Shown here: positions 18,457-31,433 of the stretch, in pieces
How the letters are laid out: every line of letters starts with the position of its first letter
Position numbering within the stretch: the first letter of the stretch is position 1
Origin: Syngnathus acus
Lineage: Eukaryota > Chordata > Actinopteri > Syngnathiformes > Syngnathidae
Direction of reading: 5' to 3'
DNA: 64,000 bases
Assembly: GCF_901709675.1 (NCBI RefSeq)
Contig: NC_051103.1
Location: 6,311,501-6,375,500, forward strand
Notes under the pieces: generated by a model
Databases searched by the model: none
What the model saw: the letters and a program-made list of their open reading frames with translations, nothing else
What the model was told of the DNA's origin: nothing
Program-made: the position numbers and the translations under genes

Positions 18457-18973
18457 TCTATTCCCGCTCAGGGACTTTCTTATTGAAGCACCCGCGAGAG
18501 GGATTGAGCACCCCCCCCACCACCATCGACGTGGAGTGTTTAAACAGAAGCCAGCCTTTTTTTTTCTTCAAAACAAAGCAGAAAATGTCACAAGTGCGGC
18601 GTTTACTGAAACCCGATGTTCCCAGAAGTCTTTAAATATTACCCTCTGTCGCTTCTTCTCATCACGTATATATGCATCAGCCGGGAACTACTTAAGAGAA
18701 AGCCAATGTTACAAAAATGTCTTCATATATAATAATATACAGTTTGTGTTTGATGTGAGGCTGAACTCTCAGCAGGAGCGCATCTCTGGAGGAGTCTACC
18801 TGGCATGTTTACAAGAAGAAAAAAAGAAAAGAAAAAAGGCTTCAAAAATCACTGGCAATACTTTGGTCTCCTTGTGCACGAATAGACCTCGTTAACACGG
18901 ATAAATTAAGTCACGGGCTTGGTATCATTACGGCACGATGATTTTATTCGACGTACTTGATAGAGTTTTGTGA

Positions 18974-18979
18974 AATAAA
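18974..18979 (+). terminator. candidate poly(A) signal of rbp4
   Basis: AATAAA lies about 520 bp after the rbp4 stop and is the first hexamer seen downstream. It is only 45 bp from the opposing candidate signal of cep55. Confidence 0.6.
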
Positions 18980-19023
18980 TCATTCATACTGTCGGCTCAT
19001 TCACTTTTTATTGTGCTGAAATA

Positions 19024-19029
19024 TTTATT
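19024..19029 (-). terminator. candidate poly(A) signal of cep55
   Basis: TTTATT on the + strand gives AATAAA for cep55, about 950 bp after its stop. I noticed no other canonical hexamer between here and the stop. Confidence 0.45.
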
Positions 19030-19980
19030 TAAGTTGCAAGGTGCGAATAAGAAATTCATGCCTTCGCCTTTGGACCCGACTGAAAAGTTTGCGTTTGAAT
19101 CTTTCATTGCGGCGAGCGGCTCGACTCGACGGAGTCGGTGCCAGCTACTCGGTAATTGGACAAAGCATCATAGCGGGTCACTATGGAAACAGGTCAGAGA
19201 AAAACAACCAACTCACAAGGTTTAAATATAATTGGAAGGAGTGTATTTTTATCAGAAAATCCACAGAGGTCTTATCAAGTTGCCTTACACCATTATTATA
19301 CAATACGAGAAATGAACACAATTACAGGTAATAAACCCAACAAAATGAGAAAAAATAAAGTTTAAAAAAAGTCACATTGCCGAGGGGGCAGAAACCGAGA
19401 CGCCTTTCTCTTGTCCGAGCAAACTAATCTGCTGCCTTAAATAGTTTAGCGCAAGGAATTAACTCAATGCAATCTCACCGCAGTCTCGAGGGGCTGCAGG
19501 CAGACATGTAAAGTCAAGGCGGAGATTGAAAAAGCCTGATGAAAAATAGAAACGGCAGAATGCTAAGAAGGCTGCAATGTCACCACCTGCCTGCTTGAGA
19601 AAAATGATCTATTCAAATTTCACACTCTAAAAAAAAATAAAAAATAAATTCAACTCTGGTGTTGCACCTGCTGAACAACACAGCTATTTAAAAACGACTG
19701 CAGGCAGGTGTTGCAATAATACTTGCCAAAATATGTTTTGTTCCATGATGATACAAAAGGATATGCATGATCGCGCATTGCTTCGAAAGCTTCCATCCCT
19801 CGATGGTTTAAAAAGAATAAAATATGATTACAACTTCAAAACGTAGCTCACTGGAAAACCACCCAAAAAATAAATATGACAAAACGCAAGCACAAGTCAC
19901 TAAGAGCTTTGACCTCCCCAAACCCGCCCTGAATAAAAATCAAGTATGGAGAAAGATTTGACTTCATAGGTGTCAGCACG

Positions 19981-22900
19981 TCAGGCCAAGCAGAAGTCGA
20001 TGTGAGCCAGAAGCTCCCGGTGGCGGCTGGTGGGGTAGTGAGCCCGGCAGCGGGGGCACTCCAGGAAGCTTTCGTCCAGAAGGCCGCCCGCTTTGGACGG
20101 CGAGCGCGGCTCGTCCAGACTGAGGCGCTGCACGTCCAGACGATCGTAAGAGCTGGGCTCCGAGAAACGGCTGTTGGGCTGCTTCTGCAAGGACAACGGA
20201 GAAGTCTCGTTCAACAGCCAGAAAAGATGCGTCAAGATGTATTCAAATTTCTGTTTGATGACATATTTGGGCGATAAAGGTCTGAAAAGATACTTACAGC
20301 CGACTCCAGTTTGGTGATCTGATCGCGGGCCTTGCGGAGCTCCTTGAGGACTTTGTGAAGCTGATGCTGAACGCTCTGACGGTCCAGTTTCTCGTTCTCA
20401 AAATCTTTGACGGAGAGCTGGATCTTTGAGGCGGAACAGATGAAAAGCCTTCGTAACCGTCGGCTACAAAATGCCAACCGAAATGTACCGAAATGACGTT
20501 GCCTCCACAGTTTTTGGGTGTTGATAGCTTCCTCCAAAGACAAGTGGACACATTTTCTTTGGAAACAAATTCTGAACCACTTCCTGGTCCCTGATCCACA
20601 GAAGTCAACTGACAAACTTTTGACTCCGGAAAACAGCGTTACGTTGACCTTTCACCCCCAAAAGTTTTGTGTTGGAGTTGTACCATAAAACAAAATGTTA
20701 TTTTTTTTTTTTGGTGAGGCTGCGGGATGTGGCCGCAACTGCTACCCAAGAAAAAAAAAAAAAGAAACTTGCAAGTCACGCTTTCTTTGTCACGTGTGGA
20801 TTGTTTACAACAAGATGGAACCAAGGACAGCTCATTATTATTTTTCTCTTTTTTTCATGATATGATTTAGTACTGTCAAGTCGTTTAACAAATATCGTCT
20901 TTTATTAAAAATTCTCCTCAATTATGTACAGTTATTATTTTACTATAATTCGTATTTGATCATTTTTAACAACTCAGAATTGCACTCAAAAATATCTTTG
21001 TGTGTTTATTTTATCTGATATTTTGCATCTTTTTTTTATCATATTTGTTATTTTTAGGGTGAATTGTGATGGCCAAACATGGCCGACTAAATAGGAACCA
21101 ATAGTGTGCCTTCATAAGTGTCTTGGTCTGTTGCAGTGTTACCTGCTGCTCCAGCGCCGCTATCCTCCTCTGCTCCTCATTTTGGCTCAGCAGAGACTTT
21201 TGCAGCAGGTTGACCTGTCAAGTTGAGATTTTTTGTTTCAGCGCAATTTTTTTTTTTTAATATTGTGCCGATTTGTGAGCCTCAAATGGCTCGCTTATTA
21301 AATTACTTGGAGCAGAAGTTCGGCAGATCTCTTCCGCTCCTCCTCCAGTCTGAGGTCCAGGCTCTCCATTTCGGCTCTCATCCTGTCCGCGCGCACCGAG
21401 GACAGCTGTCTCTCCTCAGAAACAGCAGACCTGCGTGGAACAACAAATACACCGTACACTTTGATGATGTCACAATCTCTGATGGCGTTACGAAAAGGCG
21501 CTCTGTAGCATACACTGAAAAACGTCTTTGAGTTTTGCTTCTACCTGCTGCTGAGCCGCTCCGTCTGCATCTGCAGCCTGGTGTCCTCAAGCTCTTTGGC
21601 CCTCTCTTTGTATTTCCTCTGCAGGGACGACAGCTCATCACATTTGTGGTCGTAGCGCCGCTGCAGCGTGCTCATCTCCTCCTCCAGCTGGGCAAGGCGC
21701 TCGGTCTGACGCTGCAGCTCGGCGTGATTTTTGACGCCCTGTGTGGCCCCGCCAGAAGTTGTTAGGATGAGCTGCACATATTAAAAAAAACACAACAACA
21801 ATGTGCACCTGCTCCTTCTGCGTGAGCAGCTCCTGCTGGGTTCTGGCCAGCTCATCTTTCTGCTGGTCCAGTTGTTTCTGCGAGGCCAATAAGGACTGCT
21901 CGTAGCGGCTCTTGAGTTGCGCTTCCTTTTCCGAGCATTCGGAAATAGCCTCCGGCGTGGCACCAGTAGAAGTCGAGTCCTGCTGCTTGGCCTGGCTCAG
22001 CTGTTGCTCCAGCTCGTGCGTGCGAGCGAGGACCGACTGGACGAAGACCTCCCGCTGCTGGTCGTACACCAGCCACTGTTGGTTTTTCTCCAGGGCCTGG
22101 CGGAGACACGAGGGTTGTACTTTGGAGCACATCACTCGTCACCAATTTGGGGGTACTCACATCTCGCAGCTGATCCTGTACCAAGGAGGAGGCCTGTCCA
22201 TTCTGAAACCACAAAGAAAACAAAAGATAAATAATATTTATTGAGGTACCATGTCTATTTCCCTTTTATGTGCAACACAATTTAAATGGACTATTTTTTG
22301 TTTATATTACGGCACTGTTAATGTTTGAAATGGACATACAGTGGCTTACTATATTAAATGTGGTCCGCATTTGCAATCATGCTTTTTTCTACTTTTTGTT
22401 AAGTTTGAAAATGTTTGTCTCTTTACTTTTATTTATTTTTTTAATTAAGTTTTTCTCCGAAGGCGGTGTTGTGCTGTTTAAATCAGTCAAGAAAGCACAA
22501 ACTTTTTGCCTATTTATAGCCAGACAAAAAAATAAATAAAAATCAAACAGAACACAACAAAGCATAGACACGAAAGGGGTTTTGGTGTGGCTTCCCGCTG
22601 GGCTGCGGCAATGTTGATGTTTTGACACACATAATTGCAAGGCTGAACAGGGCAAACAGTCCCACCTAGTGGTCAGAGCTATAAGTGCTGTTGACAATAA
22701 TCCTCAATTCTATTGACAAATATACTACAAGTTCGTTTTCTGTACTAACTGTCAAATTATGAACTACTATTTTTCCTAAAACTTATTGTTATTCAGTCTG
22801 ACAAAGAATAAATAATCATTGGCCACTATTACATAGAAAACAATGCAGTTTATTTACATACTGCAACTATGCTAACAACAATTGTTAGCAGGTATTTACA

Positions 22901-23872
22901 GTATGTAAGGGTATTAAAAATGTCTTGGGTGATTTAGCAGTCTTTCATGAATATTCACCCGCATGGAGGAATAAATAAACCGACAGTTCAAATTTTATTT
23001 TTTTTTTTAGAACCAGTGAGCATAATTAAGATATCAATTCTCCGCTGGCTGAACCACTGCCTGATTAGTCATCAAAATTGAATTTGTTCTAATCTAAACT
23101 AATTTTCAAGTAATTAACTGAAAAATACCATTAGGGGGGAAAAAAAACAGTCAGATAACCCCAAAAAGGATTCTTAATGTTGTTGAATGATCAACATACC
23201 GCCGCTTGCGTCTCCAGAGATTGACAGCGGGCGGAAACCGTGGCCAGCTTGTTCTTCAGGTTCTCCGTTTCCTGAGACAGAGTCTGCACGTGTAGGTCCC
23301 TCTGCTCGACATCTTTGCGTCGCTCATCCAGCTGGGACTGCAGCGCCGCCACCACCTACAGCACATTTCACAGAAGCCATCAAAGATCTATTGTATTGGG
23401 CTACAATTAGACAAAAAGGCATGCATAGTGACATTTTACAAGAAATAAAAAGTCATGCCTCTCCCCCTTTCGCTGCCAGCTGCTGCCTCACAGTTTCCAA
23501 CTCTTGTTCCTTGACGAGCAACTGTTGATTGTTCCTCTCGCGAAGGGTCTCCAGCGAAACAATCCTCTGCAAGACAGCAACGCGCAGCACACAAGGGAGA
23601 TTGAAGCAGTCAATCATAGCAGACCACTGAGTGAAACTTGCTGATTGCTCAGACGTCCCGTCCCCCACACGTCCGGTCCTCACTTCCAACAGCTTGCTTT
23701 TGTCCGCGTCAGGCGACTTGATGTGTCGCTTGGCCAACTCGTCAATCTTCCTCCTGAGATGCGCGTTCTCCTTCTTGACTCGCTCTATCTCTGCCTCGGT
23801 TTTGGAAGCAGAGCTGCTGGATTTGAAGCCCAGTTTGGCGACAAAGCTGTCCTTTGCCCCCTTTGATGTCAT
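19981..23872 (-). CDS. cep55: centrosomal protein of 55 kDa, ten coding exons
   Basis: CEP55 is a coiled-coil midbody protein that recruits ALIX and TSG101 so that ESCRT-III can complete abscission. Coding exons are 23684-23872, 23459-23566, 23200-23355, 22161-22202, 21809-22096, 21545-21738, 21307-21430, 21143-21214, 20298-20423 and 19981-20184, in phase, giving 500 aa (human 464). The start ATG lies in CCACCATG, a good Kozak context just after an acceptor. Most of the protein is Glu/Lys/Gln-rich coiled coil. NQQWLVYDQQREV, starting near residue 170, is the family's ALIX/TSG101-binding region. FENEKLDRQ and LKELRKARDQI come near residues 395-425. The C-terminus has ECPRC and RELLAHIDFC, a Cys2-His-Cys ubiquitin-binding finger. 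The donor after 23459 is GC rather than GT; keeping it gives an alignment almost equal in length to human. Confidence 0.95.
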
Positions 23873-24329
23873 GGTGGCTCAGGAATTGGACAACTATGAG
23901 AGGATATGTGGTTTGTTCAGTCTTCACACACTCTGACTGAATTTAAAGCAGACTATTAATATTACAAAGGCTCTGTTTTGACAGTAATTAAGCTAGCAGA
24001 TATATTTAAGACAACACTACATTTTTAAAAATGTCTTTAGCTTGTAAAAATTAATTTAAAGCATCTTCTCACTCACTCATTTGGTCATTAAACATCCAGC
24101 AAGTGCTGTATTGCTATTTTATTTCTTTCAAAAGCCAAATAAACACGTTAGCCAAAACTAAGCATTGGTGGGACGCCCTGATGAGGCGGAGAGACACCTG
24201 GCATTAGACGACACCCTAACGTTTCATTTGTAATGTAATAGAAATAAAACGCTCGCTTTGCACCTAAAAAATAATAATATAGCAATCACTGCCTTCATTG
24301 GGAAAAAAATAACACACAAATAAACTCAC

Positions 24330-24430
24330 GGACGAGTGGAAGAGTTCGTTGGTATCTTTGTTTGGCACTTCCTCAAACGACTTGCACTTCCTGTAGTTTG
24401 AATCAGAGCGCCGTAACGCCACTTCCGCAA
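24330..24430 (-). promoter_or_regulatory. cep55 5' UTR exon and promoter
   Basis: A donor GTGAGT on the - strand follows 24330, implying a non-coding first exon that splices to 23877. Just upstream are three ETS-type GGAAGTG cores (within 24366-24374, 24385-24393 and 24418-24428) and TTTGAA at 24397-24402, which fits the CHR element of cell-cycle genes. CEP55 is a known G2/M gene, so this is plausible but rests on short motifs. Confidence 0.45.
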
Positions 24431-27400
24431 AGACGGTAGGGTGCGCTTGTTTTGTTATTCAAAATGACGCCGCCCGGTGCTGCCGATGAAGAAAACATCG
24501 GTTCTGCATTTCATATGACCATATTGCATTTTAAACATTTGGAAACGTTTGTAGAATAATGTGATTTGTTCTCAAAATGTAACATTTACGTCTAAATTAG
24601 TTCTAATAATGTCAAACACTGTTGTGAATCAACATCACCGGACTGACGGTTACATCTAATGAAGCGCGCACACGTTAGGGACTATTTCCTGCCTTTTTTT
24701 AAATTATCATTATTATTGTAGCGTATGAAATGACAATTATTGCTTTTCTCATAATGAAATGCAAAATTCAAACGGGAACAAAATATAATTAAATCAAATG
24801 CAATATAAAATTAACTCGGGCTTTTCAAATAGCTTGTATTTGTCAATTATACTAACGAGATAAGTTTTTTTCTGTGATGAATAAAAACAATAACCTTGCT
24901 GTAAACAGAAACCGAAACATTATCAGCCTTGTAGCAGCTGCAATAGATTGCAGGACACTGCAAGGGAGGAGAACAACACAATTTTTCTCCCTTTAATTTG
25001 GATCGTCTATTTTTGATGAATTTGTGGGAGGAAACAGTCTGTGCAACGCATTCCAATAATGCTTGAACTTAAAATTGCAAAAGCTGACTTTTGCATCCCA
25101 GTGGAAAGGGAAGTAAATCATGAATGTTCGTAAAAAGGCTAAAATAATGCATGCAAGTGGGGTGATGTTGGCACTTGGGGGATGCAGAGCAATTCCAATG
25201 TAAAGATTTTTTTTTAACCCCCACTGAAACAGCAGCCTGAGGAAAACACAAGGCAGCGGCAGGTTTGCGGCCTCATTAAGGCAAGAATAAGTTGCATCCA
25301 CAATATTCATTATAGCGCATGGAAGAAGGCATATCTGTCGAACAAATCATCATTATCCACCTGTGAGGGATGCATTGTTTCAGTGGAGTTTATAGTAAAA
25401 CAAAAAGCCAGCCTGAGCAGGATAAAGGCAGAATATATATCAACAGAGCCGGCTCACTTCTCTGAGGTGGAAAAGAGTCTTTCTGGTTCAGAGAATTTTT
25501 ACTTTCAATTTCAGTATATTTCCTCTTTTGCGCTTCACTGTTCTGGGATTCAGATTTCATGGCATCGCCTTGGTTTTCAAAGCTACACTCCAAAAGACAC
25601 AATAGATTTTGTTTTTCCACATCAAATGATTCACCTTATTTCACCCACTGCGGGCTGTGGAATTGAACACACAAAAAACTCTTGATTTATTGATGCACGC
25701 TTTGTTTGGCTGTGTTGCTTTGCAGTATTTTGTTTTTGAACAAGGCAATTTTGCCATAGTTAGCAGCATTAATGAAGGTGTAATGTAAATGTGATAGTGT
25801 TTTAAAAATAAGTTAGCCCCTATCAAATGTCAAATGGTGAAAACGGTTCCCTTTCACATAGAGCTGATTAAAAGTACAGCAGCGACACAACAGCACGACA
25901 CGTCACACGTCACCGCTCTGAATTTAGAAGGCAACCTGGAAAAGTGACTAGAAACCAACGAGACGGGATCACATTCTGGGGATTTTTTTTATTTTTTTAT
26001 TTTCACCATCTGTTTCTTGGTGATTCACTAACTTGGCAGAAATTGAGCCTCCTAACGAAAGCTGGCGGCTAATGTGTGTGTGTGTGGGGTGGGGGGGGGT
26101 TGTCTTGGCTGGTGGATTAATCTCATGGTGAGTTGTATCAGCATGATCGCCGAAAACGGCTCCACCGCTTGGCCTTGTTCCCATTATGGTTGACCTTTGG
26201 ACGCCCACTAGCAATTTTTAGTCTGGCGGCTTGGCGATGGGGTCATGTCCTTAAAAAAATGACTCCCAAAGATTCCCAAACTGTGACAAAGGAGTGGCCA
26301 ATATTTGGAATAAAAACAAAAATAGTCGCCATCTTTTGCAATCGTGGCTAATCGTAATAACTCATTTGCGGTTATATTCCAAACCTCGCCGTACCGCCTC
26401 CTTGTATCTTGATCTCGAATGGAACAAAACAATATAGACAGCACTTCATCCACCCGCGAAACATGTTTACACGCAAATTTTTTATTTGCTAACCTTCAGT
26501 GCAGCAAATGAAGCGCACTTTATGTAGCGTCTCAGCAGGTACTAGGCGGCCGTAGTAAAACAAAAGTCTTAACACAATAATAACCTTGTCAACCTCTGAC
26601 ACGTTTCAGATTGATTTTTGCCACGGATCCAAATGTTGCAGATGATTACGTGCCGTCCTCAGACACAAAGAGCGAGCGACACTTTGCGGCAGTAAATCAC
26701 TGACGCAGTCTTCTCTGCATGACCGAGCAACCAAATCGGATCTTTACTTTTTATGACTCGGTACCGGCGACGGTCATAGCTGGCGGCTGGGCCCATTCCC
26801 CTTATGAAAGCAATATCTCAGGAGCAGCTGAGAGGGGATTTCATTACATCTGGCACAAACTTCCACTTAGACTCCCCATTCAAAGGTCACTGCCACTCTG
26901 ATATCAAAATACATTTTTTTTTTTACCATAATTCCAAATGGAGCAAACATGAACCTACTGTTTATACTCCATTGCTTCAAAATTGGCAGTTGGAATTATC
27001 TATTTTTGTGTTCTTTGTTGTGGCATGAAAGAACGTGGAGGAAAATGGAAGCTTCTGTGACAGCGACTACTCATTTGTTTATTGACGACAAAGAGGAAAG
27101 ATGTGGCCTTGATTATGCGGCACAATAATGAGACCGTCTTTCTGATTGGTCCTCCTATGTGCTTTGCTGACACACTTTGCACATCATTAAATGTTTACGA
27201 TGGCAAATCGTCAACTTTTAAAGCGGGGGTGGGTTATAAAGGAGAAAGCGGCGTGGTTAGGTTTACAGCACTGATGTTATCTTATTATAAAAAAGTACAA
27301 AACCATTAAGGCCCGCAAAGTTTGCTCAATGGCAGTTTCACTTGCTCTGACTGCAGTTAAAATCTTCACAGATGCGAAACATGTTTAAATGTTCAACTTA

Positions 27401-28022
27401 TAGCGCCACCACCTGGTCAATTATATTTAAATGAAAAAAAACAAAAAGCATACACTGAACAACACATAGGTTAAAACATTCATGTTATTCAGTGGTACTT
27501 TGACTTCATTCCGTGACTCTGCTTGAAACTCAAAACATGAAATGAATGGAAATGACTCAATCTGTTCCAGCGTGCCCCAAAATAAAAAAACTTCTGAACA
27601 ATAATCATCACATTACATTGGTATTGTTTCTTTTCCATAAAGCGGAAACACTTTCCACCTGTTTATTCCCCAAACCGCAACGCTTGCTAGGAAATCTCCC
27701 CTCATTACACAGCTGAATTGATCGTTCCGTGTAGAAATGTCACCAGCCGGGGCGTTATACACGCCTCCCGAGAAGTGAGATTTAATCGCTCGCTCAAATC
27801 ATTCTGCTGCGTCGCTGCTTGCGACTTTGCTTTTAACAGCACAATTATCTTACAAGTCTCTAATCGGCTGCTTTAAAAGTTCTCTCACGGTTTAAATGGC
27901 CTAAAATCTACCATGTGTAAGAAAAGCCGGTCAAGAGAGAAACTTGACTTTTTGGGCTCTAAACATTTTCACTGCTTATTTTAATCCAAAAAGTATTCAC
28001 AGAGATTTTAAATGATTTAAAA

Positions 28023-28196
28023 TAGCACATAAGCTAGCCCTCATTCACTTAGCTGGCTAGCACCACGGACAGCGGCAAAGTAGCACATAAGCTAGCCCTC
28101 ATTCGCTTAGCTGGCTAGCACCACGGACAGCGGCAAAGTAGCACATAAGCTAGCCCTCATTCGCTTAGCTGGGTAGCACCATGGACAGCGACAGGC
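28023..28196. repeat. three tandem copies of a 58-bp unit
   Basis: Copies begin at 28023, 28081 and 28139 with TAGCACATAAGCTAGCCCTC. Copies 1 and 2 differ at about one base (cattcActt versus cattcGctt). Copy 3 has several changes near its end. The unit contains two GCTAGC-type palindromes. Confidence 0.9.
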
Positions 28197-30094
28197 ACCA
28201 AAGTAGCATGCTATCATCATTTTAGAGATATTACAAGTTACACCGGTACTATAAATTAAAATTGTATCCGTTTGGTGACCACTTTTGTACCTTTAATAAT
28301 ATTCAATCATTCCCCCCCCCCCTCCAAATTATATTGGAAAGAAGCCACATGTCAAGTGTGATGAAACACCACATTCATATTTACGCCGCGCAAACGGCAG
28401 TAAGCACAAAACCGACTTTCACTGTTATTACACTTGAGTGATCCTAAGAGCTTTGAAAATAGTCATAAATGCGTATGAAGCCTCCGTGCGGCACCTCATC
28501 CAGAGGGGTTGTCACAGCTCGGAGTTGAAAAACGCTAAACTTTATTTGAATCTTTCGCGCAATAAACCTGACATCCAATTCCGCCACCGGGATTTGATCT
28601 CGGCGCAACAAAGATGGAATTGACCGTTTATAGCAAACGCTTTTGATTTATCTCAGCTCTCTTGGAGGCTTTTAAAGAAGAAAATTAGTCCCTGGGGAAA
28701 ACGTGGCGTTCCAGCAAACACTATCGTACCTGAAACCTTTGTGGAGCCAGCCATGCCAAAAGATGAGCTCATAAAATGGGACTTGGGTTACACAGCGCAT
28801 GAAGGCAATATTCATTGCAAACACTGTAAAAATAAAAAAAACACAAGGGGAGGGGGTGACCTGTTATTTACCAACTAAAGTATTTATTTGTCCATTAAAA
28901 ATTAAAAAATTGGGTGGGCATCTTCACACGATCCTTTATTGACTTTCACTGCATTTCAAAATAGCTTCAAGGAATATCTATTTCTCCACAGGTGAAGCGC
29001 ACTTGACGGGGAGCAGACAATGTCATTAAAAACACATCGCCCCTGCCTAAGGGGGGTACCCAAGCAGGAATATTAACGTCCCGAGACCCGCCGCATAAAA
29101 GTGACAAGGACGTTTGGCTTCATGCGGAAACAAGGTGGGATGAAAATAGAATAAATTGGCGAGGCTGCCGTTTGGAACTCAAAATAGCTCATGTTTACAA
29201 AGCTAAGCTTCATGTGTTCGGGTCCATCTTTTGCATTTAAATATCTGTCACTAAAAGGATGATGTGACTGCCATATCGTTTGACTTGAAGAATAAACAAA
29301 TCATTTTTTTGGTAAGCTCACCTGAGCCCCTCCGCCGAACCGACTGATTCCCTTTGACACTGACGTGTCGGACTACGATTTAAAGAGACAACACCTCAGG
29401 TGTTATGAGAGCTCGGGTCAGTTTGGAGGTCTTCTTTTATTTACCAGGGTAGCAGCTGCCACGTAAACGTCCAAGTATCCTAAAGCGCAGGACACCTTCC
29501 ATCATGCGTGTAACATGACCGAGGTTCTTCTAAGCCACTCGTGTTGCTCTGTGGAGACTTACTTGACCACCTTTTACACTGAAAGCCATCCATTTGTCTT
29601 CACTAATATGCCAACAAGTCTATTGATCTGTCCGGAGAGGAGAGAATTGATTGAAAGCGTTCTTTTACGACTGCGTGAAGGCTTCCAGTGCACACAAGCA
29701 AAGCCAAAACAATAAAAGGTCATCTAACTACTGAGTGCTTTCATTGCATCCCGGGCTTTTAGTCGTGTCCAATGTTAAATCACTGCAAAAGCACACATTT
29801 TTTAAATAATCAAATCCAATCCAATCAAACACTAATCGAAGGCTATCGTGCTGTGTGAAATATAGCTGAGCTTTGAAATGCTAATTGGAATGTTCTCACG
29901 CGGATGAAAGAATACATGTCGATATTATAATTCATGCACATATCATCTAAAATTTAAATGAAATAACTCCAATTAAATAGGTCGCTCAAGGTACTGACTA
30001 TGAATAAAATATTCCGGATTGATTTTCCTTATGCAGCATTACTTTCTGGATTGTTGTTTCCGTCAGTTAAACATCAACCGTTGAAAAGGAAAAA

Positions 30095-30130
30095 CAGAAC
30101 GGGACCAACAAGGGATCCCTGAGGTACTCC
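30095..30130 (-). mobile_element. non-LTR retroposon relic, RT GVPQGS box
   Basis: The - strand reads GVPQGSLVGPVLFFLFN, the conserved reverse-transcriptase motif of L2/CR1/Rex-type LINEs. No long reading frame surrounds it. Confidence 0.6.
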
Positions 30131-31433
30131 GCAGGGGGGCTATTGTTGATTTATGTATTCCGCCTTCTTCCCTAGTGCAATTCAATTATAACTGACTCAC
30201 CTAATTAACTGCATTTCTGCTTAGCGAGACAGGAAAGCCACAAGCTAAAAGCCGTAAGCAAAAGAGCTACATTATTTATCGTTAAGCTTTTAGTTGCCTC
30301 GAGTGACATCCCGTGAAAATTGTTGACTTTGCATAACTCCTGGGACAAACCAAACATCTGTGGCACTTTTCCCAAACCAGTAAACATACTTAAATCAGCG
30401 GGATCAGACAAGACCCAAATTTTGCTCCATCTGAACACACTCGCCCTGTTTTTGAACTCTGACGACTATCAAAGTGTGACAGCTCGCGCATAGGAAATGT
30501 CAGATTATAGCCGAGACGAAAAGAGCCCGCGTGAGGTCGTGATGGAATCTGTCTCGCTTGGCGTCCCCCGGAGGACAGCGAGGGGCGGGTCTTGACCCAG
30601 CAATGCTCGGCAATCATAGCAGTCACGGGGTCAACGCGTCTTGCGGGAGAGCCTTGTCACTGTCACTCATGCTTTTGGCACTTCATTTGTCACCAAGACC
30701 GGGTCGGAAAGGAGGGGCGTTTACAGACATCACGAGTCTTGCGGCAAGTCTTCAGACCATCTGGCGAGGGAGGGGAACCACGCCGTCCCCAACTACATTA
30801 GCATTCCGCTCACGTCGAGCGCCGGACACTGATATGAAGGGAAGTCGACAGCCACCCGGTTTGTTGAACCTGCTGTTTCATGTGAGAAGAATTGGAGTCT
30901 ATTGTTTCTTCTTTTGGCATCTTCTCAGAATTTTTAAATGTAATTTCGCCCATTCATTTTGTGTTTGCGGGTTCAGAACGAGGAGGTTTGGTTGGTTCCG
31001 CGCCGTCCGAGGACATCGTCAAAGAGGACTCGAGATGACCAAGGTCTTAATGAACACTATTATCTTGGTCTTTATTTTGTCACAATTGCATGTCAAATAT
31101 ATATACGTCTATGTGACATATATAAGATGACATATACTGTTTCATTTCATTTCTTTACAATAGAGAAACAACATAGAGACACACTATTTTGGTTTCTAGG
31201 TAGAAGCTCCCTTTAAATAGTTTTCTTTTCTTTTCCACTTGAGCTCCCACTCGCAGTTTGTTGTCCTGTTATGAGTTTATCCACAATGTGTGCTTGTTTG
31301 GGTCAATATATATATTTTTTGGGGTCCTTCGTCCTTTGCGGTTCATCGAAGGGCCTCCGATATCGGCGGCCGCACAGATGGTCCCGAAGGTATCGGCTCC
31401 GACTTCTTCTGAAACTTTGCAAAGTTAATCCAA

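Larger units (their letters stand above)
24431..31433. other. cep55-nrg3 intergenic DNA, no gene seen
   Basis: Seven kilobases hold only short chance ORFs with no recognisable protein similarity. Identified content is a GT/G-rich microsatellite near 26070-26100, a triplicated 58-bp repeat at 28023-28196 and a reverse-transcriptase relic at 30095-30130. Confidence 0.6.

Noticed and set aside
17874-18635. 253-codon ORF on the + strand
   Set aside because: It runs through an rbp4 intron and out of frame through rbp4 exons. The spliced rbp4 reading explains the conserved sequence.
28023-28196. CRISPR-like array
   Set aside because: The three units are directly abutting with no unique spacers, and the genome is vertebrate.
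30558-31130. 190-codon ORF on the + strand downstream of nrg3
   Set aside because: It has no recognisable domain, overlaps other open frames and lies in GC-rich DNA where long chance ORFs are expected.
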